From NCBI GenBank assembly GCA_900317095.1, contig ONFL01000031.1, positions 1 through 36,129 on the forward strand: 36,129 nucleotides of DNA. The letters run 5' to 3'. How positions within the stretch are numbered: position 1 is the stretch's first letter; each line of letters starts with the position of its first letter. The position numbers were made by a program, and so were the translations under genes. This DNA is from an uncultured Eubacteriales bacterium (GTDB taxonomy: Bacteria; Bacillota; Clostridia; Lachnospirales; Lachnospiraceae). Below the pieces are notes generated by a model. That model did no database searches and had not been told where the DNA came from. It was given only the letters and a program-made list of their open reading frames with translations. Below, piece after piece: positions 1 through 7,852 of this stretch.

Positions 1-304
1 CCTTCTCCCAGTAGTAATCCAGGCCGGTCTCACCCACAGCCACGACCTTTTCCCGGGTAAGCTGATCCTCCAGCCAGTCAAATGTCTCCTCATTCAGCTG
101 ATCTACATCGGAGGGATGCACACCCGCCGCGGCGTAAATAAAAGGATAGTTCCGGGCCAGTTCTATAGAAGACTTTGTGGACGGCAGATCCGCCCCCACA
201 TTCACAACCCTGCCTATGCCCGCCGGCTGCAGGGAAGAGAGCAGTTCATCCCGGTCCCCGTCAAACTGATCATCATCATAATGCGCATGTGTATCAAAAA
301 TCAT
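1..304 (-). CDS. tatD: TatD family metal-dependent DNase, N-terminal part (runs off the window start)
   Basis: The first 101 residues are visible and the rest lies beyond position 1. The N-terminus begins MIFDTHAHYD, with the metal-binding H6 and H8 of the TatD HxH motif. GVHP follows at residues 61-64 (H63) and GETGLDYY at 91-98 (E92), both TatD family signatures. TatD proteins are TIM-barrel, metal-dependent deoxyribonucleases of the amidohydrolase superfamily, cytoplasmic, linked to DNA repair and RNA quality control. The ATG directly abuts the metG stop codon (TAA then ATG with no gap), so the two are translationally coupled and co-transcribed. The metG-tatD order is common in Firmicutes. 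Family assignment is secure; the exact substrate is not known from sequence. Confidence 0.93.
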   Translation of the reverse strand, partial: MIFDTHAHYDDDQFDGDRDELLSSLQPAGIGRVVNVGADLPSTKSSIELARNYPFIYAAAGVHPSDVDQLNEETFDWLEDQLTREKVVAVGETGLDYYWEK

Positions 305-2275
305 TTATGCTATCTCCGATCCTGCCGGCACATCCTTCTCAGGTACGACCAGAGAAAGCCTGCCCTCGGCATCCTCCGCGCAGAGGATCATGCCCTCGCT
401 CTTCACACCGGCCAGAGTCGCCGGCTTAAGATTTGTAAGGACCATAACCTTCTTGCCGACCATCTCCTCAGGGCTGTAATACTTGCGGATGCCGGAGACG
501 ATCTGCTTTACCTGGCTGCCGATCTTCACCTGGGAGCAAAGCAGCTTTTTAGACTTCTTTACCGCCTCGCAGGAAATGATCTCTCCTACCTGGAACTGCA
601 TCTTGGTAAAGTCGTCAAAGCTGATCTCTTCTTTGGGCTCTATGTCAATGACCTGCGCGGCTTTTTCCTGCTCTGCGGCCGCCTGCGCGGCTTCTTCCAT
701 GACCTTCTTGTCCTTTTCGATCTCCTGTGCCAGTTCCTTCATATCTATTCTCTTAAAAAGGATCTCCGGCTGCTCTGTTACATGGATACCCTCCTCCAGA
801 AGGCCAAAACGGTCAATATCCAGGTAATCTCTCTCCTTCGTGCCGATCATATCCAGGATCTTCGCGGAGGTGTCAGGCAGATAGGCAGCCAGGGCAGCGG
901 CGCAGATGCGGATGCCCTCCAGGAGATTATAGAGCACGGTCTGCAGACGGGCCTTTTTACTCTCGTCCTTACCCAGCTTCCAGGGCTCTGTCTCATCTAC
1001 GTACTTGTTGCAGCGGCGCAGAACCTGGAATATCTCCGTGATGGCATCCGCCACGCGGAGCTTGTCCATCTTCTCGTCCAGCTTTGCCTTAAGACCGGTC
1101 ACAACCGCCTTAAGATCCTCATCCACCGGCTCGTTCACGCCGGGATTGGACACAAGGCCGCCCAGATATTTATTTGTCATGGAAATGGTCCTGTTGACCA
1201 GATTGCCGAGGATGTTCGCCAGGTCGGAGTTGTTGCGCTCCACCATCAGATCCCAGGAAATGGAGCCGTCATTGTCAAACGGCATCTCATGCAGGACAAA
1301 ATAGCGGACGGCGTCGACACCGAAATGCTTTACCAGATCATCGGCATAGATGACATTTCCCTTAGACTTGCTCATCTTGCCCTCGCCGACCAGCAGCCAG
1401 GGATGTCCGAATACCTGTTTCGGCAGGGGCAGACCCAGGGCCATCAGCATGATGGGCCAGTATATGGTATGGAAGCGGATGATGTCCTTGCCGATCAGAT
1501 GCAGGTCAGCCGGCCAGTACTTCTCGAAAAGGGGACCGTTATTGCCGTCCACATCGTAGCCCAGGCCGGTGATGTAGTTGCTGAGGGCGTCTATCCAGAC
1601 ATAGACAACATGCTCCGGATCAAAATCGACCGGAATGCCCCACTTAAAGGAGGTCCTGGATACGCACAGATCCTGCAGGCCGGGCTTTAAGAAGTTGTTG
1701 ACCATCTCGTTCTTGCGGGACTCCGGCTGGATAAACTCCGGATGCTCCTCTATATGCTTCATCAGACGGTCAGCATACTTGCTCATACGGAAGAAGTAGG
1801 CTTCCTCCCTGGCGTCTACGACCTCACGGCCGCAGTCCGGACAGCGGCCGTTCACCAGCTGGCTGGGAGTCCAGAAGGACTCGCAGGGCGTGCAGTACTT
1901 GCCCTCGTAATAACCCTTGTAGATATCCCCCTGGTCGTGCAGCTTGCGGAATATCTTCTGGATCTGGATCTCATGATCCTCGTCGGTGGTACGGATAAAG
2001 CGGTCGTAGGAAGTGTTCATCAGATCCCAGATCTCCTTGATCTGCCCGGATACCCTGTCGACAAACTCCTTAGGAGTAATACCTGCTTCAGCAGCCTTCT
2101 GTTCTATCTTCTGGCCGTGCTCATCTGTACCGGTCTGGAAACGGACATCAAAACCCTGCATTCTCTTGAAGCGGGCAATGCTGTCAGCCAGCACGATCTC
2201 ATAGGTGTTGCCTATATGCGGCTTGCCGGATGTGTAGGCGATGGCCGTTGTAATATAATACGGTTTCTTCTCCAT
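305..2275 (-). CDS. metG: Methionyl-tRNA synthetase
   Basis: This is a 656-residue class I aminoacyl-tRNA synthetase that charges tRNA(Met) with methionine. The HIGH-like motif is HIGN (residues 20-23), the KMSKS loop is at 300-304, and a CxxC...CxxC zinc knuckle is formed by C128, C131, C145 and C148. A C-terminal dimerisation and tRNA-binding (EMAP/OB-fold) domain starts around residue 550 (DFTKMQFQVGEI). This long form with the appended domain is typical of Firmicutes. The ATG at 2275 follows a GGAGG site (complement of 2286-2290). It is the first gene of a metG-tatD unit with its own promoter at 2401-2429. The leader holds a perfect hairpin but no recognisable T-box motif. Confidence 0.98.
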   Translation of the reverse strand: MEKKPYYITTAIAYTSGKPHIGNTYEIVLADSIARFKRMQGFDVRFQTGTDEHGQKIEQKAAEAGITPKEFVDRVSGQIKEIWDLMNTSYDRFIRTTDEDHEIQIQKIFRKLHDQGDIYKGYYEGKYCTPCESFWTPSQLVNGRCPDCGREVVDAREEAYFFRMSKYADRLMKHIEEHPEFIQPESRKNEMVNNFLKPGLQDLCVSRTSFKWGIPVDFDPEHVVYVWIDALSNYITGLGYDVDGNNGPLFEKYWPADLHLIGKDIIRFHTIYWPIMLMALGLPLPKQVFGHPWLLVGEGKMSKSKGNVIYADDLVKHFGVDAVRYFVLHEMPFDNDGSISWDLMVERNNSDLANILGNLVNRTISMTNKYLGGLVSNPGVNEPVDEDLKAVVTGLKAKLDEKMDKLRVADAITEIFQVLRRCNKYVDETEPWKLGKDESKKARLQTVLYNLLEGIRICAAALAAYLPDTSAKILDMIGTKERDYLDIDRFGLLEEGIHVTEQPEILFKRIDMKELAQEIEKDKKVMEEAAQAAAEQEKAAQVIDIEPKEEISFDDFTKMQFQVGEIISCEAVKKSKKLLCSQVKIGSQVKQIVSGIRKYYSPEEMVGKKVMVLTNLKPATLAGVKSEGMILCAEDAEGRLSLVVPEKDVPAGSEIA

Positions 2276-2296
2276 ATCTATAAAACCTCCATGTCA

Positions 2297-2331
2297 TTTC
2301 CGGAAGATCCCTGCGGCAGCTTTTCCGGAAA
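2297..2331 (-). promoter_or_regulatory. Leader hairpin upstream of metG
   Basis: A perfect 9-bp inverted repeat (TTTCCGGAA at 2297-2305 and TTCCGGAAA at 2323-2331, 17-nt loop) lies in the metG leader, a few bases before its GGAGG site. No U-run follows, so it is not a simple terminator. It may shape translation initiation or mRNA stability. The role is inferred from position only. Confidence 0.4.
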
Positions 2332-2400
2332 AGTAATATCTCTGTCTGAATACAGCCGTCTGAACCGCTTTTCTGCCGGATCAGGCCATAGCTATGTTTC

Positions 2401-2429
2401 ATTATAATACACCTGTATTCTGAAAACAA
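2401..2429 (-). promoter_or_regulatory. Promoter of metG-tatD
   Basis: Sigma-A-type promoter on the minus strand: -35 TTGTTT (complement of 2424-2429), 17-bp spacer, -10 TATAAT (complement of 2401-2406). It is back to back with the plus-strand promoter at 2442-2470, with only 12 bp between the two -35 boxes. Confidence 0.8.
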
Positions 2430-2441
2430 GCAAGGCTTTCC

Positions 2442-2470
2442 TTGCGAAAGAGGGGGCAATCTATTATACT
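2442..2470 (+). promoter_or_regulatory. Promoter of the DUF885 lipoprotein and hydrolase genes
   Basis: -35 TTGCGA (2442-2447), 17-bp spacer, -10 TATACT (2465-2470), about 58 bp before the lipoprotein start. It diverges from the metG promoter. Confidence 0.75.
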
Positions 2471-2528
2471 GAAAGAAAAAGGATATGACAGGTAAACCAC
2501 TTTTTTACTGTCTATGAGGGTCGATCCT

Positions 2529-4325
2529 ATGAAAAGAAAACTCCCCGCTGCCGCGGCCGCGGCACTGGTCTGCCTGCTCTTTGTGAATGGCTGCGCAGGC
2601 GGATCCGCACGCACGGAAACCGATACGGCTGCTGCCGGCCAGGATTTCAGGCAGTTCACCCGTGACATTTTTATAGATGACGTAACAAGTGACGGCCTGA
2701 CACAGCACTACGAGCTGGCCGATCCTTCCGCCTATGGCATCAGTGACGCAGATCCCACCCTCGGAGACCTGTCCGCTGACTATGACAACAGTGACGATGA
2801 GGAGAACGAAGAGACTCTGCGGCAGCTGCAGACTTTCGATTATGACAGTCTCTCCGCTTCGGACCAGGTCACCTATGACCTTCTGGAGGAGGTTCTGCAG
2901 CTGAACCAGGATGCCGCCGGGCCCGGCCTCTATTATTACAGCGAGCCGCTGACCAGCATGTCCGGCACGCACGCCATGCTGCCCATCCTGATGGCAGAAT
3001 ATGAATTTTATGATCAGAAAGACGTTGACAGCTACTTAAAGCTGCTTGCGGATGTGCCCCGCTACCTGGACCAGGTACTTGCCTTCGAGCAGGCCAAGTC
3101 CAAAGCCGGTCTCTTCATGTCTGACACCACAGCGGATACCGTCATCAGCTCCTGTCAGTCCTTCATAGAAGATCCCGGCAAGAACTCTCTGGCAGAGGTT
3201 TTCCCGGAGAAAGTGAGGACTGTGGAAGGGCTGAGTCAGCAGAATATAGACGACTATATAAAACAGAATGACGATATCATTCAGAATAAGGTCATACCAG
3301 CCTACCAGAAGCTGGCCGATGGAATAGAAGAGCTAAAGGGAACCGGGAAAAATGACGGCGGCCTTGCCGGTTTTAAGCGGGGAAAGGAATATTACGGCCT
3401 GCTGGCAAGGCAGCAGACCGGCACCGACCTGACCCCGGAGCAGATGATAACCATGCTGGAGAGCGGCATAAACGATACCCTGCAGGAGATGTTTACGCTG
3501 ATCGGCAGCGATTCCAGTCTGTACGATAAACTGAACGGCCCCTTCGATCTGGGGACGGAAGATCCCGGACAGATGCTCTCCCTGCTGCAGGAAAAAATAC
3601 TGGACGAATTCCCTGCGGCCTACACGGACAAATATACGCTCAAATATGTACCCGAGGCTCTGGAGGACAGTACGAACCCTGCCTTTTACATGACGCCGCC
3701 GGTCGACCGCCCTCAGCAGAATGTCATTTACCTGAACAGGGCCCAGACATCGGGGGATATGCTCTATCTCTTCACGACTCTGGCCCACGAAGGCTACCCC
3801 GGCCACCTCTACCAGTGTTCTTATTACGCCTCCACAGAGCCGGACCCGGTGCGGGAGGTCATGAGCTGGCCGGGCTATCAGGAAGGCTGGGCGACCTATG
3901 TGGAGAACAAGGCCTACGGCTGGGCAGGCCTGGACGAGAAAGTCTCGCAGTGCCTTGCCTATAACAGCAAAGCCACCCTGCTGCTCTACGGCCGCATAGA
4001 CCTGGGCGTGAATTATGAAGGATGGGATCAGGCTGCTGTTAAGAAATATCTGGACCAGTTCGGCCTGGGCAGTGATGAGGCGGCAAAAGAGCTTTTCGAT
4101 GTCGTCGTCGGCAATCCGGGCAGCTATCTGCCTTACTGCATAGGAATGCTGGAATTCGACGGGCTGCGCGAAAGCGCGCAGGAGACAGCCGGAGATTCCT
4201 TCGACCCTGCCGCTTTCCACCAGTATATTATGGATTTCGGTCCCAGCTCCTTTACTGTGCTTGAAGAGCATATGGTACGGGACGGGATCATCAAAGAAGA
4301 AACAGAGGAAAAGCCGGCTGCCTGA
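2529..4325 (+). CDS. DUF885 family putative zinc-metallopeptidase lipoprotein
   Basis: This 598-residue protein starts with a lipoprotein signal: MKRK, a hydrophobic stretch of alanines, leucines and valines, then VNGC, so it is likely cleaved and lipidated at this cysteine and anchored outside the membrane. The core matches DUF885: a HEGYPGH motif (H420, E421, H426, the family version of HExxH) and a downstream QEGWATYVENKA segment with E452, the probable third zinc ligand. The acidic stretch after the signal (DYDNSDDEENEE) looks like a linker. I chose ATG 2529 over the upstream in-frame ATG 2514 because GAGGG lies 8 nt before it and the signal then starts normally. The substrate is unknown; DUF885 proteins are presumed peptidases. 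It is head-on to replication and probably co-transcribed with the next gene 44 bp away. Confidence 0.85.
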   Translation: MKRKLPAAAAAALVCLLFVNGCAGGSARTETDTAAAGQDFRQFTRDIFIDDVTSDGLTQHYELADPSAYGISDADPTLGDLSADYDNSDDEENEETLRQLQTFDYDSLSASDQVTYDLLEEVLQLNQDAAGPGLYYYSEPLTSMSGTHAMLPILMAEYEFYDQKDVDSYLKLLADVPRYLDQVLAFEQAKSKAGLFMSDTTADTVISSCQSFIEDPGKNSLAEVFPEKVRTVEGLSQQNIDDYIKQNDDIIQNKVIPAYQKLADGIEELKGTGKNDGGLAGFKRGKEYYGLLARQQTGTDLTPEQMITMLESGINDTLQEMFTLIGSDSSLYDKLNGPFDLGTEDPGQMLSLLQEKILDEFPAAYTDKYTLKYVPEALEDSTNPAFYMTPPVDRPQQNVIYLNRAQTSGDMLYLFTTLAHEGYPGHLYQCSYYASTEPDPVREVMSWPGYQEGWATYVENKAYGWAGLDEKVSQCLAYNSKATLLLYGRIDLGVNYEGWDQAAVKKYLDQFGLGSDEAAKELFDVVVGNPGSYLPYCIGMLEFDGLRESAQETAGDSFDPAAFHQYIMDFGPSSFTVLEEHMVRDGIIKEETEEKPAA

Positions 4326-4369
4326 CAGCGGCTCCAAATATGTGCCAAAAATGAAAGGAGAACAAACCC

Positions 4370-4921
4370 ATGAGAATTTTACCCGAACAGACCAGCCTGA
4401 TCATCTGCGATATCCAGGAGAAGCTCTGCAATGCCATGTATGAGACAGAGAAAATGCAGAAACGCGCTGCCCAGATGGCATGCGGATGCCGCCTGCTGGG
4501 CATCCCCATTTTCACATCCCAGCAGTACACAAAGGGACTGGGCCTGACAGTTGCTGCTGTCCGCGAGGCTTCCGGATCAGACAGCTATTTCGAAAAATCC
4601 ACATTCAGCTGTATGCGCAATGAGGCCATGGCCGACGCTGTCCGCAAGGCAGGCCGTCACAATGTCATCATCATCGGCACCGAGACCCACGTCTGCGTCC
4701 TGCAGACCGCAATAGACCTGAAAGAAGAGGGCTTCCAGCCCATTCTCGCGGCAGACGCTGTTGCCTCCCGCTATCCGGATGACAAGGAAATGGGCCTGCG
4801 CCGGGCCATGCAGGAGGGTGTCCTTGTAACCACCAGCGAGGCCATGCTTTTTGAACTGCTCCAGGATTCAAAGGCGCCCCAGTTCAAAGAAATTTCCAAA
4901 CTGGTAAAAGACCGTCCTTAA
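4370..4921 (+). CDS. Isochorismatase-family cysteine hydrolase
   Basis: A 183-residue single-domain protein of the isochorismatase-like hydrolase fold. The Asp-Lys-Cys catalytic triad is visible: D14 in LIICDIQEKL, K76 in FEKSTFSC, and nucleophile C109 in GTETHVCVLQTA. The family includes nicotinamidases, YcaC-like hydrolases and carbamoylases. This compact form most resembles the YcaC-like group, whose substrates are poorly defined. The start is supported by AAAGGAG about 10 nt upstream. No secretion signal is present, so it should be cytosolic, unlike the lipoprotein encoded just before it. The shared promoter suggests an operon, but nothing in either sequence shows a common pathway. Confidence 0.88.
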   Translation: MRILPEQTSLIICDIQEKLCNAMYETEKMQKRAAQMACGCRLLGIPIFTSQQYTKGLGLTVAAVREASGSDSYFEKSTFSCMRNEAMADAVRKAGRHNVIIIGTETHVCVLQTAIDLKEEGFQPILAADAVASRYPDDKEMGLRRAMQEGVLVTTSEAMLFELLQDSKAPQFKEISKLVKDRP

Positions 4922-4929
4922 GGCATCTG

Positions 4930-4963
4930 CCGGGACAGACAGCCGCAGGCAGTTCAGTCCCGG
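4930..4963. terminator. Possible weak terminator between convergent genes
   Basis: An inverted repeat, CCGGGAC (4930-4936) and GTCCCGG (4957-4963), lies between the hydrolase stop and the rsmI stop and overlaps the end of rsmI. The loop is long (20 nt) and there is no clear T-run on either strand, so this is only a candidate. Confidence 0.3.
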
Positions 4964-5808
4964 TCCTCTTCCAGCAGCGCCGCGTAGATCTGCCTGCGGC
5001 TGACGCCGCGGTCCTTTGCCACACATTTCATGGCTTCCTTGCGGGACATTCCCTGGTCTAAATAAACCTGCATATGGTCCTGCAGGGAAATCTGCTCAAA
5101 AGACTGCCGGCGCTCTTCTTCCAGCAGGCTCTCGTCTGCTCCCTGCAGAACGATCACAAATTCACCCCGGGGCGGATTCTCCTGAAACCAGGCCAGCGCC
5201 TGCTTAAGGCTCCCCCGGAAGACTGACTCATGTTTTTTTGTCAGTTCTTTGCAGACCGCTGTCCGGCGGTCCGGGCCTGCGGCTTCTATCAGCAGCGGCA
5301 GGGTTTTCAGCAGTCTGTGCGGTGCCTCATAAAATACTGTGGTCCTGGTCTCGTTTTTCAATCTGGCCAGGACCTTTTCCTGTTCTTTCTTTTCCGTGGG
5401 CAGAAAGCCCTCAAAACAAAAACGCCGGGTGGGCAGGCCGGAGAGGGTGAGAGCCGTTATGACGGCGCTGGCTCCCGGAAGAGATGTTACCTCCACGCCC
5501 GCTTCAATGCACATGCGGACCAGTTCCTGCCCCGGATCTGATATTCCGGGCGTCCCCGCGTCCGTGATCAGGGCAATATCCTGTCCCTCCAGCATTTTTT
5601 CCACCAGAACCCGTCCCTTATCTATCTTGTTATATTCGTGGTAGCTGGTCATGGGCACATGGATCTCAAAATGATTGAGAAGTTTTATGCTGTTGCGGGT
5701 ATCCTCGGCCGCGATCAGGTCAACGCTTTTCATCGTCTCTATTACCCGGGGCGTCATATCCCCCAGATTGCCGATCGGAGTCGGGCACAGATATAGTTTT
5801 CCTGCCAT
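4954..5808 (-). CDS. rsmI: 16S rRNA (cytidine(1402)-2'-O)-methyltransferase RsmI
   Basis: This 284-residue protein is a SAM-dependent tetrapyrrole-methylase-fold enzyme that 2'-O-methylates C1402 in the 16S decoding centre. The N-terminus carries the family signature LYLCPTPIGNLGDMTPR, followed by AEDTRNS, a GTPGISDPG loop near residue 87 and the FEGFLP segment. The C-terminal part, with SRKEAMKCVAKDRGVSRR, is the usual HTH-like RsmI tail. The start has AAAGGA upstream and lies 21 nt after the preceding methyltransferase stop. It is the last gene of the minus-strand operon that starts at 11838. RsmI near holB and ricT is also the arrangement in Bacillus. Confidence 0.97.
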   Translation of the reverse strand: MAGKLYLCPTPIGNLGDMTPRVIETMKSVDLIAAEDTRNSIKLLNHFEIHVPMTSYHEYNKIDKGRVLVEKMLEGQDIALITDAGTPGISDPGQELVRMCIEAGVEVTSLPGASAVITALTLSGLPTRRFCFEGFLPTEKKEQEKVLARLKNETRTTVFYEAPHRLLKTLPLLIEAAGPDRRTAVCKELTKKHESVFRGSLKQALAWFQENPPRGEFVIVLQGADESLLEEERRQSFEQISLQDHMQVYLDQGMSRKEAMKCVAKDRGVSRRQIYAALLEEDRD

Positions 5809-5829
5809 CAGATCCGTCCTTTCCTGCTT

Positions 5830-6573
5830 CTAATAGCCGTAAATATCATGGATCTCCGGCGTATAAACGCCGGGCTTTTCATATACGATCAGGGGCCTGT
5901 CCACGGTGATCCTGGGCCGGCCGCCCTTCACGCCCTCTATCAGGACCATGTTGGGCTCCCTGTCGGCATAGGGATAGACCAGCCGCAGCCGCTTTGGCTC
6001 CAGCTTATAGTTCATCATCTGCCGGAAGATCTCCGCCAGGCGGAAAGGCCTGTGGACAAGATAAAAACGCCCCATGGGACGCAGCATCCTGGCTGCCTGC
6101 CTGACCACATCCTCCAGACTGCACAGGATCTCGTGCCGGGCGATCGCCAGGGCCTGCGAAGGATTCTTCAGGCCGTGGGCATTGGTCATATAGGGAGGGT
6201 TGCTTGTGACCACATCAAAAGAAGCGGGGGCAAAAAGCCGGTCCGCCTCTCTTATATCCCCTGTCACGATGGAAATCCTTTCACCCAGGCCGTTCATAGC
6301 CACACTGCGCCGGGCCATATCCGCTGCCTGCGGCTGGATCTCCAGTCCCGTAAAATGGCTTCCGGCCGTCTTTGCCTCAAGAAGAATAGGTATAATCCCA
6401 TTGCCGCATCCCAGATCCAGCGCTTTCTCGTTCTTTTTCACCCGGGCAAAGCCGGAAAGCAGAACGGCGTCCATACCGAAACAGAAAACAGACGGATCCT
6501 GGATCAGACCATAGCCGCAGCGCTGCAGATCATCTATCCGCTCCCCTTCCCGGAGGAACTCTTCCCTATTCAA
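5830..6573 (-). CDS. tRNA1(Val) (adenine(37)-N6)-methyltransferase-like protein (YabB/TrmN6 family)
   Basis: A 247-residue Rossmann-fold methyltransferase. The SAM-binding motif is DLGCGNG (residues 53-59) and the catalytic NPPY motif is at 125-128, as in N6-adenine methylases. The N-terminal segment IQDPSVFCFGMDAVLLSGF is characteristic of the YabB/TrmN6 family that modifies A37 of tRNA1(Val). The frame stays open to 6882, but the real start is very likely the TTG at 6573: AGGAGG (complement of 6582-6587) lies 8 nt before it and the protein then matches the usual family length. The TTG overlaps the ricT stop by 8 bp, so translation is coupled. The predicted target is by family, not proven here. 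Confidence 0.9.
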   Translation of the reverse strand: MNREEFLREGERIDDLQRCGYGLIQDPSVFCFGMDAVLLSGFARVKKNEKALDLGCGNGIIPILLEAKTAGSHFTGLEIQPQAADMARRSVAMNGLGERISIVTGDIREADRLFAPASFDVVTSNPPYMTNAHGLKNPSQALAIARHEILCSLEDVVRQAARMLRPMGRFYLVHRPFRLAEIFRQMMNYKLEPKRLRLVYPYADREPNMVLIEGVKGGRPRITVDRPLIVYEKPGVYTPEIHDIYGY

Positions 6574-7852
6574 CAGTAGATCCTCCTGCTTCTGCTCCTG
6601 TCCTGCTGTCAGCGCGCGGAGCAGACGGCCGGGGATCTCTGTGTCCTCTGCGGTCACCACTGCGGCCGCTTCTGCTGCGGCTCCCCGGGCCGCGCCGGTG
6701 CGCCTGCTCAGGATCACGGTCCTTCTTTTCCAGGCGTCTGCCGCCCGGGAAATTATGCTCTTTACGGCCGGAACGGTGATTCTGCTGTCCGCGCTCAGAA
6801 CGGAAAGGCCGTTCCTTTGCGCCCTTTCTGCGGTCGGCGGCTGTGCCCCTTCCACGCTCTGCCGGCTCTCCGGCCGCAGCATCGCTGTCTTCCGGCTCTG
6901 TCTGCAGCCCCTGCTGCGCCTGCAGATCCTGTGAGGGCTGCGGCTCCTGCTGCCTGTCCTCCGGCTTATCTTCGGAGAGGCCGCCTTTGCTGCGGTCCTC
7001 CTTCTGTCCTTCTCTGGCAGCCTGTTCCTTCTTCCGGCGGGACCGGGTCTTCACATCCGATGCCGGGTACTCTTTCAGCTCCTTTTCCTCGCCATCTGCC
7101 GTCACCAGAACCTTTATATTCTGCCGCAGTACATTAACGCTGTGGACCTCACCTTCGGCTCCATCCGCAAGCGTAACATAATCGCCGGTACGGGGAAGAT
7201 TTTTATTCAGATATTCATAGGTCTCCTCCTCGTTCTTCAGACAGCACATCAGCCTTCCGCAGACGCCGCTGATCTTTGTCGGATTCAGGGAAAGATTCTG
7301 TTCCTTGGCCATCTTGATGGAAACGGGGATAAAATCGCTCAGATAAGAACCGCAGCACAGCTCCCGTCCGCAAATGCCGATACCGCCGCACATCTTTGTC
7401 TCGTCGCGGACGCCGATCTGCCTCAGCTCTATCCTTGTCTTAAAAACATAGGCCAGATCCTTTACCAGCTCGCGGAAATCTATCCTGCCATCCGCCGTAA
7501 AATAAAAAAGGATCTTGTTATTGTCAAATGTATATTCAACCCTGACCAGTTTCATTTCCAGCTCATGCTTCTTTATCTTCTCGCGGCAGATCCGGAAAGC
7601 TGTGATCTCCTTCTCCCGGTTCTGGCGGTTGACCTCATCATCTTCAGGGCTGGCGATTCTTATTACTTTTTTCAAAGGGTGAGCCAGAGTCGTCTCATCT
7701 ACTTCTCTGACCGGCATGCATACCAGTCCGTATTCGACGGCGCGGGCCGTCTCCACGATCACGTGCATGCCCGGATCCAGCACGAAATCGCCGGCGTCAA
7801 AATCATAGATCTTGCCCGCCCGGCGAAAACGCACTCCAATAACTTTAGTCAT
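6566..7852 (-). CDS. ricT: PSP1-domain protein RicT (YaaT) with a long charged C-terminal tail
   Basis: The 428-residue protein has a normal PSP1 core (about residues 1-265) and an unusual tail. The core carries the cysteines that in Bacillus RicT help bind Fe-S clusters: C155, C161, C166, C167, C198, C203 and C204. RicT acts with RicA/YmcA and RicF/YlbF on RNase Y-dependent mRNA maturation; neither partner is in this window. From about residue 268 the sequence becomes low-complexity, first Gln/Glu/Asp-rich, then Arg/Gly/Asp/Ser-rich, with many RR, RG and GR pairs; it looks disordered. Usual family members are about 275 residues. The ATG overlaps the holB stop by 8 bp. Confidence 0.93.
   Translation of the reverse strand: MTKVIGVRFRRAGKIYDFDAGDFVLDPGMHVIVETARAVEYGLVCMPVREVDETTLAHPLKKVIRIASPEDDEVNRQNREKEITAFRICREKIKKHELEMKLVRVEYTFDNNKILFYFTADGRIDFRELVKDLAYVFKTRIELRQIGVRDETKMCGGIGICGRELCCGSYLSDFIPVSIKMAKEQNLSLNPTKISGVCGRLMCCLKNEEETYEYLNKNLPRTGDYVTLADGAEGEVHSVNVLRQNIKVLVTADGEEKELKEYPASDVKTRSRRKKEQAAREGQKEDRSKGGLSEDKPEDRQQEPQPSQDLQAQQGLQTEPEDSDAAAGEPAERGRGTAADRRKGAKERPFRSERGQQNHRSGRKEHNFPGGRRLEKKDRDPEQAHRRGPGSRSRSGRSGDRRGHRDPRPSAPRADSRTGAEAGGSTVE

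Noticed and set aside
116..1690. A 524-residue open frame on the plus strand opposite tatD and metG.
   Set aside because: Antisense shadow of metG; composition is Leu/His/Arg-rich with no domain, and both tatD and metG are certain.
2276..2400. A T-box or SAM-type riboswitch in the metG leader.
   Set aside because: The leader is short and lacks the conserved T-box sequence and SAM riboswitch cores; only one hairpin is seen.
6574..6882. N-terminal extension of the TrmN6-like methyltransferase frame.
   Set aside because: It overlaps the ricT tail, is not family-like, and a TTG at 6573 has an AGGAGG site at the right spacing.
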